NCBI RefSeq assembly: GCF_005780165.1
Contig: NZ_VAUV01000019.1
Location: 1 to 64,000, forward strand
Direction: 5' to 3'
DNA from: Phragmitibacter flavus
Lineage (GTDB): Bacteria > Verrucomicrobiota > Verrucomicrobiia > Verrucomicrobiales > Verrucomicrobiaceae
Length of the DNA stretch: 64,000 nt
Shown: positions 54,783 through 62,275 of the stretch, in pieces
Layout: each line of letters begins with the position of its first letter
Numbering within the stretch: the first letter of the stretch is position 1
Program-made: the position numbers and the translations under genes
The notes under the pieces: model-generated
What the model saw: the letters and a program-made list of their open reading frames with translations, nothing else
Database searches by the model: none
What the model was told of the DNA's origin: nothing

Positions 54783-56261
54783 TCACGAAGCTTTGCGGGG
54801 GCGTGCGGTTTTGGCGGAGGCGACGCCGACGGCGGGCGCAGGGTCGGCTTTTTCTTCGACTTTGGAGATCGCAGAGCCTAGCAGGCGGGCGGCTTTCTCA
54901 GGGTCTTGATGGCAATGACGCATGGCGGCGCGGTTGAGTTCGCGGTCGAGCCAGGGCTTGAGTTCGAAGTCGGGAATGGAAGAAGCGTATTGGAGAAGGG
55001 TCTCCAGGGCATCCTGCATGCGAACCAGGGTGTTGATGGGGGTGGTGGTGCGCTGGGTGCTGCTGCCGAGGGGAACGTCGCTGGGCAGAAGGACGTCGGT
55101 ATTGCAGAGGGCGCAGGCGCGAAGGATGGTGTTTTCGAGTTCTCGAACGTTGCCGGGCCAGTCGTAGGCTTCCATCATGGAGAGGGCGTCTTCGCTGAAG
55201 CGCATCTGCGGGGTGCGTTTGCGGGCGGCGATGCGTTGCAGGAAGAACTCGGCGAGGATGCGCGTGTCTTCGCGGCGTTCGCGGAGAGGGGGGAGGTGGA
55301 TGCGGACAACGTTCAGGCGGTAGAACAAATCTTCGCGGAAACGGCCTGCTTTGACTTCGGCTTCGAGGTCTTTATTGGTGGCGGCGAGAATGCGGACGTC
55401 GGTGCGCAGGGTGGTGTTGCCGCCCACGCGGGAGAAGTCGCCTTGTTGAAGGACGCGGAGGAGCTTGCTCTGGACGGTGAGGGGCATGTCGCCGATTTCG
55501 TCGAGGAACAGGGTGCCGCCGTCGCATTGTTCGAAGCGGCCCATACGCTGCACGGCTGCACCGGTGAAGGCGCCCTTTTCGTGACCGAACAGTTCGCTTT
55601 CCAGAAGGTTGTCGGGAATCGCGGTAATGTTGATGGCGACAAATTCTTTCTGCGTGCGAGGGCTGAATTTGTGAATGGCACTGGCGACGAGTTCTTTGCC
55701 GCAACCGCTTTCGCCGGTGATCATGACGGCGGCGTCGGAGCGTGACACGCGACCGATCATTTTGAAAACGTCCTGCATGGCCGGGGAGCGACCGATGATG
55801 GTTTCCTGGATGCTGTCGTTGGTGACGGGATTGGTGGTGGCGAGGGCGGTTCGACGGGCGTCAATGGCGCTAAGGGCGCTTTCAACGACAGAGCGAAGGT
55901 CGTAGGGCATTTGTTCCTTGCGCAGGAAGTCGTAGGCACCAAGGCGCATGGATTCGATCACCACGGAGTTGCCAGCGACACCGCTGAACAGGAGCACCAT
56001 GGCGTTAGGGTCGTTTTGGCGAAGACGTTTGAGGAGTTCAATGCCGTTGGTGCCAGGGAGGCGGGCTTCAGTGAGGACGAGGTCGGCGCGATTTTTGCTG
56101 TAAGCGGCGAGCGCGTCTTCGGCGCGTTCGAAACATTCAATGGTAACGTCTTGCGCCTTGAGGTGGGAGGCGGCCCACACGAGAAAGTCGGTGTCCGAAT
56201 CCACGATGATCAATCTCGTGGGTGCGGGTTGGGAGGTGGTGGTGGGCATTGGAACAATCAT
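54783..56261 (-). CDS. NtrC-type sigma-54 activator with altered receiver domain
   Basis: 492 residues. The receiver domain (residues 15-135; LIIVDSDTDFLVWAASHLKA) has Glu65 in LVLTEARLPGTNG where the phosphoacceptor Asp is expected. The AAA+ sigma-54 domain is complete: Walker A TGESGCGKELVASAIH, GAFTGA in EKGAFTGAAVQRMG, Walker B GGTLFLDEIGDMPL, and the C-terminal WPGNVRELENTILR. The Fis-type helix-turn-helix is degenerate (LNRAAMRHCHQDPEKAARLL). It would drive sigma-54 promoters, possibly without phosphorylation. No histidine kinase is encoded next to it. Confidence 0.88.
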   Translation of the reverse strand: MIVPMPTTTSQPAPTRLIIVDSDTDFLVWAASHLKAQDVTIECFERAEDALAAYSKNRADLVLTEARLPGTNGIELLKRLRQNDPNAMVLLFSGVAGNSVVIESMRLGAYDFLRKEQMPYDLRSVVESALSAIDARRTALATTNPVTNDSIQETIIGRSPAMQDVFKMIGRVSRSDAAVMITGESGCGKELVASAIHKFSPRTQKEFVAINITAIPDNLLESELFGHEKGAFTGAAVQRMGRFEQCDGGTLFLDEIGDMPLTVQSKLLRVLQQGDFSRVGGNTTLRTDVRILAATNKDLEAEVKAGRFREDLFYRLNVVRIHLPPLRERREDTRILAEFFLQRIAARKRTPQMRFSEDALSMMEAYDWPGNVRELENTILRACALCNTDVLLPSDVPLGSSTQRTTTPINTLVRMQDALETLLQYASSIPDFELKPWLDRELNRAAMRHCHQDPEKAARLLGSAISKVEEKADPAPAVGVASAKTARPRKAS

Positions 56262-56342
56262 CTTCTCACAAAACTGGCGGGGTGCAATGGTCTAGGCGGC
56301 TTGGGAATCTACGAATTGTCGTTTATGAGTTGAGGTTCTAGA

Positions 56343-57077
56343 TCATACGCCGCCAAACCGGCGTTGGCGCCGGGAGAAGTCTTCGATGGCAGCGGTGAAC
56401 TGCGATTCCCTGAAATCGGGCCAGAGAACGGGGGTGATGTGGATCTCGGTATAACTGAGCTGCCAGAGGAGGAAATTGGAAAGGCGCATCTCTCCGCTGG
56501 TGCGGATGAGGAGATCAGGATCGGGATAATAACGGGTGTATAAATGCTTGCTGAACATGTCGGTGTCGATCATGCCCTTGTCGAGATGGCCTTTTTCGAT
56601 GCTGTCGAGCAGACTCTTGATGCCGTCGACAATCTCTTCGCGAGCGCCGTAGCTGAGCGCGAAGATGAGGGTGAGTCCAGTGTTGTTGGCGGTGGCTTCG
56701 ATGGATTTGTGCAGCTGTCTCTGGCAGCTTTCGGGCAGATCGTGGAGTCGACCAATCGCCTGGAGGCGGACATTTTTCTCCAGCATTTCTTTGGTCTTTT
56801 CACGCAGAAAACGTTCAAGCATCTTCATGAGCGAATCGACTTCGCTTTTGGGGCGCTTCCAGTTCTCGGTGGAGAATGCGTAGAGCGTGAGGTATTCAAC
56901 GCCGAGTTCGCCGCAGCATTTGACGGCTTCACGAACGGATTCCGCGCCGCGACGGTGACCTTCGGTGCGGGCGAGTCCACGTTCCTTGGCCCAGCGTCCG
57001 TTGCCGTCCATGATGATGGCGATGTGCTTGGGGATGGTAAGCGCTTTGGGGGTGAGGGAAGCGGTTGCGGAGGGCAT
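56343..57077 (-). CDS. uppS: Undecaprenyl diphosphate synthase (cis-prenyltransferase)
   Basis: Start at ATG 57077 (MPSATASLTPKALTIPKHIA). 244 residues with the family signature AIIMDGNGRWAKERGLARTE (catalytic Asp24), GHRRGAESVREAVKCCGELG, YLTLYAFSTENWKRP and near the end DLLIRTSGEMRLSNFLLWQL. It adds isopentenyl units to farnesyl diphosphate to make the lipid carrier for cell-wall synthesis. Followed by the NtrC-type gene on the same strand. Confidence 0.95.
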   Translation of the reverse strand: MPSATASLTPKALTIPKHIAIIMDGNGRWAKERGLARTEGHRRGAESVREAVKCCGELGVEYLTLYAFSTENWKRPKSEVDSLMKMLERFLREKTKEMLEKNVRLQAIGRLHDLPESCQRQLHKSIEATANNTGLTLIFALSYGAREEIVDGIKSLLDSIEKGHLDKGMIDTDMFSKHLYTRYYPDPDLLIRTSGEMRLSNFLLWQLSYTEIHITPVLWPDFRESQFTAAIEDFSRRQRRFGGV

Positions 57078-57525
57078 CTGGCGAGGTTGGCAGCGAAAGG
57101 AGTGATCGATAATGTGGTGCGAACCTAGGGCACTCTTTGATTTGGCGATTCTGCCCAAGGAACGCAATGCTTTTTTGACAGCGGACAGTCATTTTGTGAA
57201 TGAAATGGATTAGTCGGAGATTTTTTGGTCGCCAGCATTGCCAAATCATGCCGCTGTGGCTGAGGGCAGGTGCGTCGTTGAAGTGGCATTGATTCGAGGG
57301 CGCGTCGCAAAATTGAGAATATTTGTGTTTTATTGAACATTTTAAAAAAAGTGCTTGAAGGGGCCTTAATAGTTGGATAGCCTTGAATATCAGGGCGAAA
57401 GTTTTGGGTGTAATAATGGCAGTTTTTATGGTTATTGTAAAAAACACCTTGAAATTTAACTGGTGAGTATTTAAAGTTTGTAATTATTAGAATATCAGGT
57501 TTTCAGAACATCAACCAATACTCCT
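57078..57525. other. AT-rich divergent intergenic region
   Basis: About 450 bases between divergent uppS and the MarR gene. The half next to MarR (57300-57520) is AT-rich and must contain its promoter; TTGACA occurs at about 57174 on the + strand, but I find no well-spaced -10. No gene, hairpin or recognisable RNA seen. Confidence 0.4.
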
Positions 57526-57954
57526 ATGTCATCATCCAATACACTCCCCTCCCAGCATCTCAGTGATCCGGCTCAAGTGGCGGATTTCATTTTGTTTAGT
57601 CAGCGCGAGTTCCTGCTGAATCTTTCCAAGGATCTCAGTCGGGGGAACATCTCCTTCGCCCAGTTTTATTTGATGGGCTATCTGAGCACTTCAGGGGAGC
57701 TTACCATGACCGACATCGCCCGCAAAATGGGACACAGCACGGCAGCTGCCACGGGTTTGGTTGATCGTTTGGAAAAGTTGGGTTACGTCGAGCGCATGCA
57801 CGCGGAAGATGATCGCCGCAAAGTTCTGGTGAAGATCACCGAGCAGGGCACGGATTTGGTGGCCAAGCTGCGCGGGGCGTTGCAGGACCGGGTGGCGGAA
57901 GCCATGAGCGGAAATGGTTCCGAAGTCACTGGGTTGGTCGGGCTGGCGAGCTAA
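57526..57954 (+). CDS. MarR-family transcription regulator
   Basis: 142 residues. Winged-helix motif: FYLMGYLSTSGELTMTDIAR, KMGHSTAAATGLVDRLEKLG, YVERMHAEDDRRKVLVKITE. The dimerisation helix at the N-terminus (DFILFSQREFLLNLSKDLSR) and the DDRRKVLV wing are typical. MarR regulators often sense small phenolic or oxidative ligands and act on a neighbouring gene. Here the downstream gene is convergent (an autotransporter) and the upstream one is uppS, so the target is unclear. Ends in a strong terminator. Confidence 0.88.
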   Translation: MSSSNTLPSQHLSDPAQVADFILFSQREFLLNLSKDLSRGNISFAQFYLMGYLSTSGELTMTDIARKMGHSTAAATGLVDRLEKLGYVERMHAEDDRRKVLVKITEQGTDLVAKLRGALQDRVAEAMSGNGSEVTGLVGLAS

Positions 57955-57997
57955 GATTGAGGTTGGGAATGCGGATGGGTTTTTGATATTGATATAT

Positions 57998-58027
57998 AAA
58001 AGCCGGTGAACTTCACCGGCTTTTTTG
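57998..58027 (+). terminator. Rho-independent terminator after the MarR gene
   Basis: AGCCGGTGAA pairs perfectly with TTCACCGGCT with a single-base turn, flanked by AAAA upstream and TTTTTT downstream, so it could work in both directions between the convergent genes. Confidence 0.85.
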
Positions 58028-58044
58028 TTTGGAAAGTGAAACTG

Positions 58045-58101
58045 GAAGGCTCGTCCTGAGCCTTGTTGTGGGAATGAATGAAAGGCTCGGGACGAGCCTT
58101 C
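58045..58101. repeat. Large inverted repeat between MarR and autotransporter genes
   Basis: A 20-base arm at 58045-58064 (GAAGGCTCGTCCTGAGCCTT) is complementary with one mismatch to 58082-58101, and each arm is itself a small hairpin (AAGGCTC/GAGCCTT). It is similar in design to the twin hairpin at 54740. It lies eight bases from the autotransporter stop codon. Confidence 0.6.
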
Positions 58102-58109
58102 TACTTTGA

Positions 58110-61100
58110 CTAAAACCGGATGGTGGCGCTGATGCTGATGTTGTGATTCGGGTCGTTGCGACCGAGGTCGACATTGTAGTAAAGGTTGGCGTAGAACCTC
58201 GGGCCGACCTGCAAACCGAGTCCTGCACCGATGAAGAGGGCGTCTTTGTCGTCTCGTTCGCTCTCGAAGTTGAAGTTGGGTCCGTCTCCGCCATTGAGGC
58301 CGGCGTTGAGGCTGTCGCCGTCGAGGAACTCGTGCTGCCAGAAGGCGCGCAGTTCGGGGATGATGGCGACGCGGTCGGTGGCCTGGATGGTGTAGGCAAC
58401 GCGGGCTCCGAGATGACTGCGTAAGCTGTCGGATTCGGGGTCGTTCAAACGCAGATTGAGGCTGTCGGCTCCGGTCTCGGTGAAGCTGTCGAGGGAGACT
58501 TTGCTGTATTGGACGCTGGCCTGCGGACCGAAGGTCCAGTTGCCGCGACGGAAATCGTAACCGCCGCCGAGCAGGGCGAAGAACTCGTGCCCGTCGGGTT
58601 CGCTGCTGGCGCTGCGGTTGAGCGTGGCGAACTGGATGGGGCGGTTGATGTCATGGTCGACGGTGCCGATCCCGAGGGCGGTGTTGAGATAAAAATTGCC
58701 GATGTCGACGGTGGCGTAGGCACCGAAGAGGATGCGTTCGAGGTCGATCTCGCCGCCGTTGTCGTAGTCGCCCCAACCTTCGCTGTAACCGGCGAAGATG
58801 CCGAGGGCGAAGTGGTCGGAGAGGGCGTAGTCGGCTCCGGCGATGAAGGTGCCGGACTCGAAGTTTTCACCGGGGGCGAGGGAGAGGCCGCCGCTGCTGA
58901 ACAGGCCGCTGCCTTGAAACCAGGTGGACCAGCGGTAATCGTCGGATTCCGGCTGGATTTGGGGGGCGGCGATGGCCTTGACGGATTTGGTGGATTTTCC
59001 GCCTTTGGCGGAGGATTCTGAAACTGCGGGTGGGAATGTCTGCGATCCTCTTTGACTGATGCGTCTTGCGCTCAATTGTTGATGGAGGAGCTGGCCCTGG
59101 CTGTGGGAGAGTTCGATGGCGGTGCTGAGGGCGGCGTCGTGGAAGCCAGGCATGATGGCCTCGAAGGCTTGCGGGTATTGGTCTTCGCGCAGGAGGTCGA
59201 GGGCGAGGGTGACGGCGCCGATGTCGCCGGATTCGATGCCGATCCAGTTGTCCAGGGCGGCGGCAACGCGGGTTTGATTGGGAGTTTCTGCAACTGCGGT
59301 ATAGCTGGCAGGAGCGATGAGGAGGACGCCGGTGTTGCCGAGGTTGAGGAAACGTCCGCGGATGACATCAGAGTCGGGGACTTCGATGGTGTCGAAGGTG
59401 CCGGTGATGCGTCCGGCGCGAAGGAAAGGAATTCGGTCGCCGAATTTGGCTTGGTAACCCAGGGAAGCGATTTCAAGGGTGCCGTCGAGAACCGCGGTGC
59501 CGCTGACGACGAGAACATCGTGGTTGTTGACGCTGCCGACTTCGATTTGCAAGGTGCCCTGGCGGGTTTGGGTGTAGTTGCCGAGGATGGTGAGCAGTCC
59601 GATGGAATTGCCAGGAGCGACGGTGCCGCCGTTGAGCACGTTGCCGATGACGGTGCCATTGCCCATCAAGGTGCCACCGCCGAGGACATGGAGAAGCGGC
59701 GTTTGGAGCGTGCCGTTGAGGGCGAGAATGCCTCCTGAGATGGTCGATTTGCCGGTGATCGAGCTGAAGCCGGTGAGGATGACTTTTCCGCCCTGGAAAT
59801 CGGCGGTGAGGAAGTTGGTAAAGGAATCTGCGTAAACGAAGGTGCCGCCTGAGGCGTTGATGATGAGGGCATTGGTGCCGCCGCCGCCGCTGACGTCGCC
59901 GACGATGGAAGCTTGGGGTCCGAGGACGCGAAGAGTGTCATTGCCAGTGCCGAGGTCGATGGCTTTGCCGTTTTCGCTGATGATGGCACCGCGATTGATG
60001 ACGAGGTCGTCCCCGCCACCAGTTTGCAGGGTCGCTTCGAGTCCGGCTCCGCGGATGGTGCCGGTGCTGTTGTTTTCGATGAGGTCGCTGAAGGTGCCGA
60101 TGATTTTCACGCCGAAACCGCTCTTGCCATGGATGAGACCGCTGTTGTTGATGATGGTTGAGGCGAAGGCGCTGCCGTCGTTGGAGTCGTCGACCAGAAT
60201 GCCGTTGCCGACGGAGCTGTTGCCGGCGTTGTTTTCGCCGCTGATGACGGCTCCGATGTGGTTGATGATGGTGCCGCCGCCGATGGAGATGCCTTCGGAG
60301 TTGTTGAGGGAACCGTCGTTGAGTCCGCCGGCATTGATGCCCTGGATGACGCCGTAGTTTTGGAGATTGACGAGGCCATCGACATCCACGCCATCGCCGT
60401 CGCCGACGTCGTAGACGGTGAAGTCAAAGATGCCGGTGATGGTGCCGTAGTTGGTGATGTTGGCGAAGGAGGTGCTTTCGTCGATGTTGATGCCGGAGCC
60501 GTTGACGCCGGTGATGTTGCCGTCCTCGTAGTTGGTGACGGAGATGGTGAATCCGGAGCCGCCGTCTTCGCCGGTGATGCCATGGCGTCCGGTGATGGTG
60601 TTATAATTGAAGACCTGCACGCCGGTGCGGGTCTGGGCGTCGATGCCGTCGCTGCCGGAGACGACGTTGAGTCCGTCCTCAACTTCTACAACAGGGATGG
60701 CGCTGATGGTGCCCCAGTTGTTGATGATGCCGTTGGTGCCGGGACGGACGGAGTCGGCGGCGTTGGCGATGATGAGGCCCCAGTTGTTGACGATGTTGGT
60801 GCCGGTGGTGATGGCGTTGAAGTCGAGGGCTTGGGAGCCGCCAGCGCTGGCATTGAGGGACCGGATGATGCCGTAGTTGTCGAGGGTGATGTTGCTGTCA
60901 GAGCGGTTGATGCGGATGGTGTCGCCATCGGCAGACTGGATGACGCCGGTGGCGAAGTTCGTGATGAGGCGGGTGCCGGAGTTGCCGCCGCCGGTGTTGT
61001 CGATGGTGCGTCCGGTGCCGGTTTGCAGGATTTCGCCACTGTTGGTGATGATGGCGGTGCCGGTGCCGGTGATGCCGATGGTGGTGGTGCCGCCGCCTAC

Positions 61101-61268
61101 CGAGAGGGTGGCGTCTTCTTCCACGTTACCGGTTTGTCCGCCGCTGACGGTCTTGGCGGTGTTGTCCGTGGTGTTGGCGGGGGCGTTGAAGTCGGCGGCG
61201 GTGATGGGGGCGTTCGGGGGGATGAGAGCCAGCGTGAGGAAGCCGGTGAGTAGTTGGATGCGCTTCAT
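58110..61268 (-). CDS. Classical autotransporter (type Va) with beta-helix passenger
   Basis: 1052 residues. Signal peptide (LLTGFLTLALIPPNAPITAA). The passenger, about 30-700, is a Gly/Asn/Ile-rich repeat region (INNWGTISA, TNYGTITGI, LQNYGVIQGI), typical of parallel beta-helix adhesins. It includes an autotransporter-associated strand region (NGTLQTPLLHVLGGGTLMGN, GGTVAPGNSIGLLTILGNYT). Residues about 780-1052 form the C-terminal beta-barrel (WFQGSGLFSSG, LGIFAGYSEGWGDY, FGPQASVQYSKVSLDSFTET), ending ISATIRF with the terminal aromatic residue used by the BAM machinery. It is exported to the cell surface, role unknown. Confidence 0.9.
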   Translation of the reverse strand: MKRIQLLTGFLTLALIPPNAPITAADFNAPANTTDNTAKTVSGGQTGNVEEDATLSVGGGTTTIGITGTGTAIITNSGEILQTGTGRTIDNTGGGNSGTRLITNFATGVIQSADGDTIRINRSDSNITLDNYGIIRSLNASAGGSQALDFNAITTGTNIVNNWGLIIANAADSVRPGTNGIINNWGTISAIPVVEVEDGLNVVSGSDGIDAQTRTGVQVFNYNTITGRHGITGEDGGSGFTISVTNYEDGNITGVNGSGINIDESTSFANITNYGTITGIFDFTVYDVGDGDGVDVDGLVNLQNYGVIQGINAGGLNDGSLNNSEGISIGGGTIINHIGAVISGENNAGNSSVGNGILVDDSNDGSAFASTIINNSGLIHGKSGFGVKIIGTFSDLIENNSTGTIRGAGLEATLQTGGGDDLVINRGAIISENGKAIDLGTGNDTLRVLGPQASIVGDVSGGGGTNALIINASGGTFVYADSFTNFLTADFQGGKVILTGFSSITGKSTISGGILALNGTLQTPLLHVLGGGTLMGNGTVIGNVLNGGTVAPGNSIGLLTILGNYTQTRQGTLQIEVGSVNNHDVLVVSGTAVLDGTLEIASLGYQAKFGDRIPFLRAGRITGTFDTIEVPDSDVIRGRFLNLGNTGVLLIAPASYTAVAETPNQTRVAAALDNWIGIESGDIGAVTLALDLLREDQYPQAFEAIMPGFHDAALSTAIELSHSQGQLLHQQLSARRISQRGSQTFPPAVSESSAKGGKSTKSVKAIAAPQIQPESDDYRWSTWFQGSGLFSSGGLSLAPGENFESGTFIAGADYALSDHFALGIFAGYSEGWGDYDNGGEIDLERILFGAYATVDIGNFYLNTALGIGTVDHDINRPIQFATLNRSASSEPDGHEFFALLGGGYDFRRGNWTFGPQASVQYSKVSLDSFTETGADSLNLRLNDPESDSLRSHLGARVAYTIQATDRVAIIPELRAFWQHEFLDGDSLNAGLNGGDGPNFNFESERDDKDALFIGAGLGLQVGPRFYANLYYNVDLGRNDPNHNISISATIRF

Positions 61269-61442
61269 GGAGGTAGGACGGTTGATAAGCGCTGTTCATA
61301 GGCGAACGGGATGGCGTGATGAAGGGGCGGTGAGTGACAATTTTGTTGATTGGACCGGGTGATAGCAATTGAGGAGAGAGGTGGCGGTTTTTTTACCTCG
61401 AGTGTATTGAGATTGGTCGAGGCTGTGGAAGTATGTGGCAAT

Positions 61443-62120
61443 ATGGCTGATGAAGGAGTTCGAGAGCTTTGCATGTCGTTTGCTGGCTTGTCTGCGTTGG
61501 AGCGGTTTGTGCATACGTTTACCTTGAGGCATCCGACGGTGGATGTGCAGGCGGACCGTGCGGAGGTGCTCCGTCGGCTCGGGGGCTGGCATGCGGACGT
61601 GGTGGCGAGCCTGGGGTTTGAGCTGGAGCAGGTGGCTTCAGCGGAGCAGGTGCATGGCAACCAGGTGGCGGTGGTGCGGTCGGGAACGACGGAGCCGGTG
61701 CCAGGGGCGGACGGATTGGTCTGTGGCGAAGCTGGGGTGTTGGTGGGGATTTATGTGGCGGATTGTTGTGCGGTTTATGCGGTGGATCCGGTAACGGGGG
61801 CGTTTGGAGTGGCGCACGCAGGGCGCAAGGGGGCGGAGTCGGGCATCACGACGGTGATGATCGAGACGATGAAGCGGGAGTTTGGGGTGCTGCCCGAGAA
61901 TTTGACGGTGCAGCTTTCGCCGTGCATTCGACCGCCGGTGTTTGAGATCGATTTTGCGAAGTTGATCCGGGATCAGGCCGCGAATGCGGGAGTGCCGGAG
62001 GAGCGGATTTTTGATGAGGGGATCAGCACGGCTTCGGATTTGGAACGGTATTATTCGTATCGGGTGGAGAAAGGCAAAACGGGGCGGATGTTTGCGTTGT
62101 TGGGACGAAGACAGGATTGA
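61443..62120 (+). CDS. Laccase-domain protein (YfiH/PgeF family)
   Basis: Start set at ATG 61443 (MADEGVRELCMSFAGLSALE); ATG 61473 is an alternative, and a TTG at 61350 is unlikely. 225 residues. Metal-binding residues: His in ASAEQVHGNQVAVV, Cys in VADCCAVYAVD, His in FGVAHAGRKGAESG. PgeF members act on purine nucleosides or remove D-Ser/L-Ser errors in peptidoglycan precursors. Which applies here is not decided by the sequence. The usual HAGWRG motif reads HAGRKG. Last gene before the CRISPR array. Confidence 0.82.
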   Translation: MADEGVRELCMSFAGLSALERFVHTFTLRHPTVDVQADRAEVLRRLGGWHADVVASLGFELEQVASAEQVHGNQVAVVRSGTTEPVPGADGLVCGEAGVLVGIYVADCCAVYAVDPVTGAFGVAHAGRKGAESGITTVMIETMKREFGVLPENLTVQLSPCIRPPVFEIDFAKLIRDQAANAGVPEERIFDEGISTASDLERYYSYRVEKGKTGRMFALLGRRQD

Positions 62121-62201
62121 GCGGTGTTTGATTCGTCGCTCCTTCATGAGGAATACCTTGAGAAGCAATGGAGATGGAGCAGCAGGAGGGGGCGCAGTTG
62201 C

Positions 62202-62237
62202 AATGCGACGATGCCAGCCTTGGGAGAGGCTGGAGAT
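62202..62237 (-). repeat. Diverged terminal CRISPR repeat
   Basis: This 36-base segment matches the array repeat at 23 positions, keeps the GGGA loop and the AGAT end, and forms an alternative stem CCAGCCTT/GAGGCTGG where the array repeat has CCGCGCTC/GAGCGCGG. The changes are compensatory. It ends 38 bases before the first perfect repeat, exactly one spacer length, so it is the degenerate outermost repeat of the array. Confidence 0.7.
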
Positions 62238-62275
62238 TTCGCCAGCATGCACTACGCGCACCATCAAGACGAATC

